Shown here one piece after another: positions 22,817-28,200 of a stretch of 28,200 nucleotides of DNA. The first letter of the stretch is position 1; each line of letters opens with the position of its first letter. The stretch is taken from the NCBI GenBank assembly GCA_035547155.1, contig DASZVJ010000055.1, positions 1-28,200 of the forward strand, in the 5' to 3' direction. Below the pieces are notes generated by a model. That model ran no database searches and had not been told where the DNA came from. It saw nothing but the letters and a program-made list of their open reading frames with translations. Made by a program: the position numbers and the translations under genes. This stretch comes from CAZNMF01 sp035547155 (GTDB lineage Bacteria > Acidobacteriota > Vicinamibacteria > Vicinamibacterales > SCN-69-37).

Positions 22817-25800
22817 TCAGAACCTGAAGCGCAGGTTCACGCGCACGGACCGTCGTGCGTTGACGGCGAGCACTTCGCCGAACGTCGGCGAGTTGACGTT
22901 GGTGTCGATCGACGCGAAGTTCACCGTGTTGAGCAGGTTGTTCGCGTTGACGTTGATCGAAAGGCTGCGGGTCTGGCTCAGCGCGACGTCCCGCGTCAAT
23001 TGCGCGTTCAGCGAATGCGACCCCGGACCGATGATCGTGTTGCGGCCCGCGGTGCCGAACGTACCAGCGGCCGGGATCGCGAAGGCGGCGGTGTTGAAGT
23101 ACTCGTCGATCGTCGGATTCGACAGCGCGATCGACTGGCCCGTCGCATTCGCGCGGAGCGTGCCGACGACGCCCTGCGCGACGTCGGCGGCGCAGGACGA
23201 ACAGCGCGCCGTCAGCGGCGTACCGGATTGCCACGACAGATTCGCCGACATCGACCAGTCGCCGAGCACACCGGCCATCCAGCCTCCCGTGTTCAGCCAA
23301 TGCCGGTTCCGGCCGAACGGCAGCTCGACGCTCGCGGTACCGCTGAACTGATGGCGCCGATCGAAGTTCGACAGCGCCCACTCGTCCTCGAGATCCTGAT
23401 CGTTCTGCGCAACGGTGGCCGATCCGCTCGTCGCCGTCGTGTCGTCGCGTGACTTCGACAACGTGTACGACGCGGTTCCGGAGATGCCATGCGATTGCCG
23501 CTTCTGCAACCGCAGCGACAAGCCGTTCATGTACGACTCGCCCTGCGACGATTGCCAGGTGAAGGCCTGCACGTCAGGAATCCGCAGACCGTCGGGCCCG
23601 CGATTCGGTGCGCGCAACATGTCGAGATGCGACCCGCGCGTGCCGATGTACGTCGCGCCGACCGCCCACGTGCGGAACAGCTCGTGGTTGTAGTCGGCGG
23701 TCCACTGATGGATCAAACCGAGCTGATAGTGCTTGTCGATCCCGTAGTTGTTCGTGATCGTGTCCGGCGCGATGTTGGAGAACGCGTCGGTGAGCAGAAG
23801 CGGCGACGTCAGCGTCCCGATCGTCGTGCCGGTCTCGAAAAACGGCGGCTGCTGGTAGAGGTTGCGCGCGATCGCCGCGTAGGAGCCGCTGTTGTAGCTG
23901 AGTCCATAGCCGAACCGCACCGTGGATCGATTCGTCGCGCGCCACGCCACGCCCACGCGCGGCCCGACGTTGTTCCAGTCCGGCTCGACGAGGCCCGCGG
24001 GATACGTGCCCGAATAGGGCCCCGATTGTCCCGGCTCGACGGGCGTGACTGCCGTGAAATCCGGCGCCGCGTCGAGATTGACCATGTGCCCGCTGATCTC
24101 CGTGTACGGACCGACGAAGTCGTACTGCACGCCGTAGTTGATCGTCCAATGCGGCCGCAGGCGCCAGTCGTCCTGCAGATAGAGGCTGAACTGCCGCTCC
24201 TGAATCGAGATCGGCGTGCTGATCTGATCGGGCGACTCGCTGAACTGACGCGTCGCCTGCTGCGGCAGACCGAGCAGGAAGTCCGCGAAGTCCTGGCCGC
24301 TGCCGCGGACGGTCGACAAGCCGTCCGACGTGTACAGGCCCGTGAACGTGAACGTGCCGCGCGCGTTCGAGTCCGACTGCGTGCGGCTGAGCTGCTGCTG
24401 ATAGGAGCCGCCAGCCCGGAACGTGTGCGCGCCGGCCGGTCTGGTCCACCCGTAGTTGAACAGCCACGAATGATCGTTGCGGCGCGACGGCGTGATGTCG
24501 CGAAGCCCCGTGAACGATCCGAAGGTCAGCGACGGCACGCCCCAGTCGAAGGGATCGGTCGCCACGCCGCTGATCCCGGCGAGACCAGCCACATCGTCAT
24601 TGAACGCAAAATTGTTGAGCGTCGACGACGTGGTCCGCGAGAAGGTCGCGCCGATCGTGTGGATCGATCGGCCCTTCCGGATGTTGAGCGTCACCGGTGC
24701 GCTGAGCGTCGAGCCTCTTGTCGTGCCCGTGAGCAACGGAAAGACGTTTCCGCGATCGCCGCTGTTGCGTCGATACGTGATCGACGCGTTGAGCGTGACG
24801 TTCAGCGGCGGCTGAAACGTCCCGCGGCCGCCGCGCGCGCCATTCTGGCCGGCCGCCGTGCCGCCGCCAGCTCTGCCCGCGCCACCGGCTCCGCCACGAC
24901 CTCCACCGCCGAATCCGCCGAATCCGCCGCCGCGGCCACGTCCGCCCGTCTGCGGCTTCGTGATCGAATGCGTGATCCGCAGGCTGAACTGATCCGTCGT
25001 CGACAGCGTCGTCTGCGCCAGATGGTAGTTTCGCGTGTCGCCCGAAAGATTCGCGGTGGGGATGTACTGCAGCAACGCGAGCGCCGCAGGGTTGAGGCGA
25101 TCGGACGGGATGACGTTGCCTGGAAACGGCTGTCCTGTCGTGGGGTCGATGATGGCCGCGGAGCCGGCGGAAAAGTCGCCGGATCGAAAGGCGTCGCTCG
25201 GCACCGTCGCATATTGATCGAGCAGATTGTCGTTGTGCGATCCCGAGTAGCTGAAGTTGAAGGTCGTGCGGTTCGTGCCGTCGTAGACGCCGCGGATCTT
25301 CAGCGGGCCGCCGACCGTCGTCGAAAAGTTCTGCTGCAGATAGTTGGGCTTCTCCGTCGATTCGCCGCGGAGCGAGTACGGCGCGCTGTCGAGCATCGAC
25401 CCGCCGAAGCCATACGTCGCGGTCGCCTGCAGCCGGTTCGCGCCAATGCCACGGCCGCCGAGACCGAATCCTCCAGGCCCGCCGAAACCGCCACCTCCGC
25501 GGCCGCCGCCGCCAAATCCCTCGCCGCCGAAGCCTCCCTGTCCACCGGCCTGCGCCAGCGGTGTCACGGGCGCGCCGTCGGCAAGGCCGAACTCGCCGCG
25601 GCCGAGCGCCTGGATGCGATCGGCGAGCTGCGCGCGGTCGAGCTCGACCATGCTGCCGTTGACGGTCACCGCTTCCTGCGGCGCGTCAGCGGAAAATCCA
25701 GGCGGCAACAATCGCGCCGCGGGATCATCGACTGTCGATACTGACAACACATCCGCCGCGTTCTCCCCGGCATCGGCCGATCCGCTGGCTTGCTGCACTG

Positions 25801-26368
25801 ACAACGCCTGAAAACGATTCGCGCCGCCGCCGAAACGGCCCGCGCCTCGTCCCGTGGCCGGCGCGCCTGCAGCGGCCGCGCTCGGGGCGCTTGGCGCGCT
25901 CGGCGCCGCAGCGGCGGTCGACGATGACGCGGATGCAGAAGCAGGCGCACTCGCGACTGCGCCAGGCGTACGCGACGCAAGCGCCAGCGTCGCATTCACC
26001 GTCGTCTCGCACGACGGCTGCGCGAGCGTCACGGTCTGGCTCGACGATGTAAACGCCGACAAGTCGACGTCGACGCGGTACGTGCCGGGTGCGACGGCGA
26101 TCGTGAAGCTGCCGTCGAGATCGGTCGACGTCGCAGCGACGACGCGTTCGCCATCACGCGCGGTGATCGAGACGCCAGGCAGATCGACGCCGCCGCTGGC
26201 GACGACGCCGCGAATGCGACACGGGCGAGCGGGATTGGTGGAAGCGGCCGCGCGTGCTTGATCCTGCGCGGCGGCCATCGGCCACTGTGTGGCCGCGAGC
26301 ACGAGTGCCGACACGACGATCACGCCATAGGCGGGCGAGATCGCGTGTGCGAAACGCGGACGAGACAT
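22817..26368 (-). CDS. Oar-like TonB-dependent receptor with carboxypeptidase-regulatory-like domain
   Basis: The 1183-residue protein starts at ATG 26368 behind GAGGAG. A signal peptide (to about residue 35) is followed by a beta-sandwich regulatory-like domain (about 48-130: CRIRGVVASGG, DLDGSFTIAVAPGTYRV). Next comes an Ala/Ser/Pro-rich stretch and a glycine-rich stretch (about 270-300). The barrel region has Oar-type signatures: LQQNFSTTVGGPLKI, YSGSHNDNLLDQYATVPSD and FRSGDFS. A second glycine-arginine-rich insert lies near 475-520. The last residues, VRVNLRFRF, end in the aromatic that outer-membrane barrels use for assembly. The plug is poorly defined. Acidobacteria carry many such receptors; their substrates are mostly unknown, with uptake or export of large polymers or proteins proposed for relatives. 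Confidence 0.92.
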   Translation of the reverse strand: MSRPRFAHAISPAYGVIVVSALVLAATQWPMAAAQDQARAAASTNPARPCRIRGVVASGGVDLPGVSITARDGERVVAATSTDLDGSFTIAVAPGTYRVDVDLSAFTSSSQTVTLAQPSCETTVNATLALASRTPGAVASAPASASASSSTAAAAPSAPSAPSAAAAGAPATGRGAGRFGGGANRFQALSVQQASGSADAGENAADVLSVSTVDDPAARLLPPGFSADAPQEAVTVNGSMVELDRAQLADRIQALGRGEFGLADGAPVTPLAQAGGQGGFGGEGFGGGGRGGGGFGGPGGFGLGGRGIGANRLQATATYGFGGSMLDSAPYSLRGESTEKPNYLQQNFSTTVGGPLKIRGVYDGTNRTTFNFSYSGSHNDNLLDQYATVPSDAFRSGDFSAGSAAIIDPTTGQPFPGNVIPSDRLNPAALALLQYIPTANLSGDTRNYHLAQTTLSTTDQFSLRITHSITKPQTGGRGRGGGFGGFGGGGRGGAGGAGRAGGGTAAGQNGARGGRGTFQPPLNVTLNASITYRRNSGDRGNVFPLLTGTTRGSTLSAPVTLNIRKGRSIHTIGATFSRTTSSTLNNFAFNDDVAGLAGISGVATDPFDWGVPSLTFGSFTGLRDITPSRRNDHSWLFNYGWTRPAGAHTFRAGGSYQQQLSRTQSDSNARGTFTFTGLYTSDGLSTVRGSGQDFADFLLGLPQQATRQFSESPDQISTPISIQERQFSLYLQDDWRLRPHWTINYGVQYDFVGPYTEISGHMVNLDAAPDFTAVTPVEPGQSGPYSGTYPAGLVEPDWNNVGPRVGVAWRATNRSTVRFGYGLSYNSGSYAAIARNLYQQPPFFETGTTIGTLTSPLLLTDAFSNIAPDTITNNYGIDKHYQLGLIHQWTADYNHELFRTWAVGATYIGTRGSHLDMLRAPNRGPDGLRIPDVQAFTWQSSQGESYMNGLSLRLQKRQSHGISGTASYTLSKSRDDTTATSGSATVAQNDQDLEDEWALSNFDRRHQFSGTASVELPFGRNRHWLNTGGWMAGVLGDWSMSANLSWQSGTPLTARCSSCAADVAQGVVGTLRANATGQSIALSNPTIDEYFNTAAFAIPAAGTFGTAGRNTIIGPGSHSLNAQLTRDVALSQTRSLSINVNANNLLNTVNFASIDTNVNSPTFGEVLAVNARRSVRVNLRFRF

Positions 26369-26423
26369 GCGACTCCTCGATTCCAGGGCGCCAGACTGGG
26401 ATCACTTACGGCGCGTGCGAATC

Positions 26424-26445
26424 CGCTGTTCCTATGTAAACAGCG
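26424..26445. promoter_or_regulatory. Inverted repeat upstream of the Oar-like receptor gene
   Basis: CGCTGTT and AACAGCG form a perfect 7-base inverted repeat around an 8-base, AT-richer spacer. It is 56 to 77 bases before the receptor start in a 115-base gap. Position and lower GC suit a promoter or operator for the receptor-VWFA operon. There is no supporting motif that I recognise. Confidence 0.35.
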
Positions 26446-26483
26446 CAACGGGCCGCAGCGGTTGTGAAAAGACTGTGGCGGTA

Positions 26484-27932
26484 CTACCGGCTGGTTCCGA
26501 CGATCTTCTCGATGTCGCGCACGGCGCGCGGCGCCGCCGCGGACAGATTCTCCGGACCGGCAGGCGTCATCAGGAAGGAGTCCTCGACGCGAACGCCGAG
26601 GTCGCGGAAGCGCGCAACCGCGGGCGCGATCGCAGGCACGAGCGCGGCCTGCGCCGGATCGGCGGACAGGCGCGCGAACGTGTCCGATCGAACGTAGACG
26701 CCGGGCTCGACCACGAACGCCACGCCCGGCACGAGTCTGTCGATCGGCTCGTGGACGTCCATGCCGATACCGTGTATCGGACCGTGCGGACACCAGAGAT
26801 CGATCTGCGCGCTGTCACCGTTCGCGGCGTGCGGATCGGTGACGAGGCCGAGACGAAGCAGGCCCGCACCAAGCGCACGGCGGACGGCCTTCGTGACCTC
26901 GTCTGGGCTCGCGCCAGGCGTGGCCGCGGCAATGCCGGCGCGCTGCGCCTCGAGGACGAGCTCATACAGCGCCCGCTGATCCGTCGAAAAACGGCCGTTG
27001 ACCGGATAGGTGCGCGTGATGTCGGCGGTGAGTCCCTGATAACTTCCGGCCGCGTCGACCAGCAACAGATCGCCGGCCTGCATTTGTCTCGTCGATTGCT
27101 CGTAGTGCAACGTCGTCGCATTCGGTCCGCTGGCGACGATCGACGGATAGCCTGGTGACAGCGCGCCGGCGTCGTGAAACCTGTACTCGATCGCCGCTTC
27201 GACCTCGTACTCCCAGCGTCCCGGCCGCGCGGCTTTCATGCCGGCGATGTGCGCCTCGGCAGAGATGGCGGCGCTTCGTCGAAGGACCTGCTGCTCGTAC
27301 TCGGTCTTGATTTGCCGCTGTGCGCTCAACACGGGCGCGGCACTGACGATCTTGACGTCCGGATAGCGCTGCGCAATCGACCGGGCCCAAGTGAGATGCG
27401 GCTGTTCGTCCGGCGTCGGAGGCGTGTCGATCGATGCGAGCACCGCCAGGCGCGATGGGCGGTCCGGCGACGCAAAGATCCGATCGACGAAACGATCGAA
27501 GCCTTCGGTCGTCTTCTCCGCGGTCACCGCCGTCACGCCGCTGCGACTCGAGACCTCGTCGAGCGTCAGGATGTGTCCTTCCCAGAGCTCGCGAAACGGA
27601 TCGGCCATGCGCACGAACAGCGATGCGCGCTCGGCCGCCGGCACATCCGATCGCAGCACGACGATCGTGTCCGGCTGCTCGATTCCGGAGAGATAGAGCA
27701 GATTGCTCTCCTGCCGGTACTCGTAGTCCATGTCGCCTGAATACACGCGCGGCGGCGCGCTCCACAGCACCAGCATCGTGCCCGGCCCGAGCGCGGCAGC
27801 CGTCTTCGCACGGCGCGCAGCGAGATCCGCGGCGTACGTAGCGGGATCGGATGGCGGAATGTTCTGTCTCGCGGCGGAAACGCGCGCGAACATCATCGCG
27901 AGCAGGAGGACCGCGACCGCCGGCCGGAACAT
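26484..27932 (-). CDS. Exported Xaa-Pro aminopeptidase-like metallopeptidase (M24B)
   Basis: The 482-residue protein has a signal peptide (about 1-21, ending VSA-ARQN), then an aminopeptidase P N-terminal domain (about 30-180: YRQESNLLYLSGIEQPDTIVV) and a pita-bread catalytic domain. All five metal ligands are in place: D293 (LVDAAGSY), D304 (ADITRTYPV), H387 (HGIGMDVHE), E409 (VVEPGVYV) and E450 (VRVEDSFL). It should remove the N-terminal residue from peptides with proline in second position, in the periplasm or outside the cell. It follows the histidine kinase gene by 15 bases. It has no ribosome site but a -10-like hexamer close to its ATG, so it may have its own promoter. It lies 115 bases before the receptor gene. 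Confidence 0.94.
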   Translation of the reverse strand: MFRPAVAVLLLAMMFARVSAARQNIPPSDPATYAADLAARRAKTAAALGPGTMLVLWSAPPRVYSGDMDYEYRQESNLLYLSGIEQPDTIVVLRSDVPAAERASLFVRMADPFRELWEGHILTLDEVSSRSGVTAVTAEKTTEGFDRFVDRIFASPDRPSRLAVLASIDTPPTPDEQPHLTWARSIAQRYPDVKIVSAAPVLSAQRQIKTEYEQQVLRRSAAISAEAHIAGMKAARPGRWEYEVEAAIEYRFHDAGALSPGYPSIVASGPNATTLHYEQSTRQMQAGDLLLVDAAGSYQGLTADITRTYPVNGRFSTDQRALYELVLEAQRAGIAAATPGASPDEVTKAVRRALGAGLLRLGLVTDPHAANGDSAQIDLWCPHGPIHGIGMDVHEPIDRLVPGVAFVVEPGVYVRSDTFARLSADPAQAALVPAIAPAVARFRDLGVRVEDSFLMTPAGPENLSAAAPRAVRDIEKIVGTSR

Positions 27933-27939
27933 GAGAATC

Positions 27940-27945
27940 AGTATC
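27940..27945 (-). promoter_or_regulatory. Putative -10 element of a leaderless transcript (GATACT on the minus strand)
   Basis: On the minus strand, GATACT ends seven bases before ATG 27932 of the aminopeptidase gene. No Shine-Dalgarno sequence is visible. The kinase stop codon is at 27948-27950, so the element lies in the intergenic gap. Confidence 0.4.
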
Positions 27946-27947
27946 GC

Positions 27948-28200
27948 TCAGGCTGATGCGGGAGGCCGTTCGGCTGGCGACAGCGGCAGCGTGATTTCGA
28001 AGCGCGCGCCGCCGCCGGAAATATTCGACGCGGTGACACGCCCGCCGTGACGCACGACAATCGCCTGGACGATCGACAGGCCAAGACCGCTGCCCGACGG
28101 CTGTTCGGTGCCGGTGCGCGACTCGTCGACCTTGTAGAAACGATCGAACACGCGAGGCAGTTGATCCTCGGGAATGCCGGGACCGGTGTCGTCGACGCGC
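27948..28200 (-). CDS. Sensor histidine kinase, C-terminal ATP-binding part only
   Basis: Only the last 83 or so codons are in the window; the frame continues past the right edge. The visible part is the end of a HATPase_c domain: the G1 box DDTGPGIP, the F box region FDRFYKVDES, the G2 box GSGLGLSIVQAIVVRHGG, and a closing FEITLPL. This identifies a membrane or soluble two-component sensor kinase of the HisKA type. Sensing domain, phospho-acceptor histidine and response regulator lie outside the window. It precedes the aminopeptidase gene on the same strand. Confidence 0.93.
   Translation of the reverse strand, partial: RVDDTGPGIPEDQLPRVFDRFYKVDESRTGTEQPSGSGLGLSIVQAIVVRHGGRVTASNISGGGARFEITLPLSPAERPPASA

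Noticed and set aside
20396..23452. 1018-codon plus-strand open frame
   Set aside because: It runs antisense through the VWFA and receptor genes and has composition typical of non-coding frames in GC-rich DNA.

Overview
The window is GC-rich and densely coded, with short intergenic gaps and several gene families typical of Acidobacteriota. These are exported VWFA-related proteins (three copies), a very large Oar-like TonB-dependent receptor with an N-terminal carboxypeptidase-regulatory-like domain, and MacB-type permease pairs. I infer an acidobacterium, possibly of the Vicinamibacteria. No rRNA, tRNA, CRISPR array, insertion sequence or phage gene was seen, so this looks like ordinary chromosome. 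It contains 20 coding sequences, two of them cut by the window edges. No stretch over about 250 bases lacks a gene.

Region 1 (1-8476, all minus strand, gaps of at most 83 bases). In transcription order it encodes a MacA-like membrane fusion protein, two paralogous FtsX/MacB-type permeases, an exported thioredoxin-fold protein (CTWC), a VWFA-related protein, a small exported protein of unknown function, and a second VWFA-related protein that runs off the left edge. No ATPase accompanies the permeases. The two VWFA proteins are tandem duplicates that share a four-cysteine cluster and a degenerate metal site.

Region 2 (8720-12144, plus) holds a CPA1-type Na+/H+ antiporter fused to a C-terminal cyclic-nucleotide-binding domain, then a YpfJ-like zinc metallopeptidase. 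Region 3 (12171-13213, minus) is an msrB-msrA methionine sulfoxide repair operon. Region 4 (13320-17588, plus) has a membrane-anchored protein of unknown function coupled to a patatin-like phospholipase, then an exported M1 metallopeptidase.

Region 5 (17666-20589) has a minus-strand 479-residue protein of a conserved but uncharacterised family. Divergent from it are a glutaminyl-peptide cyclotransferase and an NTF2-like protein, whose 3' end overlaps the next convergent gene. Region 6 (20519-28200, minus) runs from a cut sensor histidine kinase through an exported Xaa-Pro aminopeptidase-like protein and the Oar-like receptor to a third VWFA protein. The last two probably form an operon.

The most unusual structure lies between genes. 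Four intergenic spots carry short tandem repeats with a period of exactly seven bases, and two of them also carry copies of one palindromic element. A second pattern is that four genes lacking a clear Shine-Dalgarno sequence have a -10-like hexamer only 6-9 bases before the start codon, which suggests leaderless transcripts.
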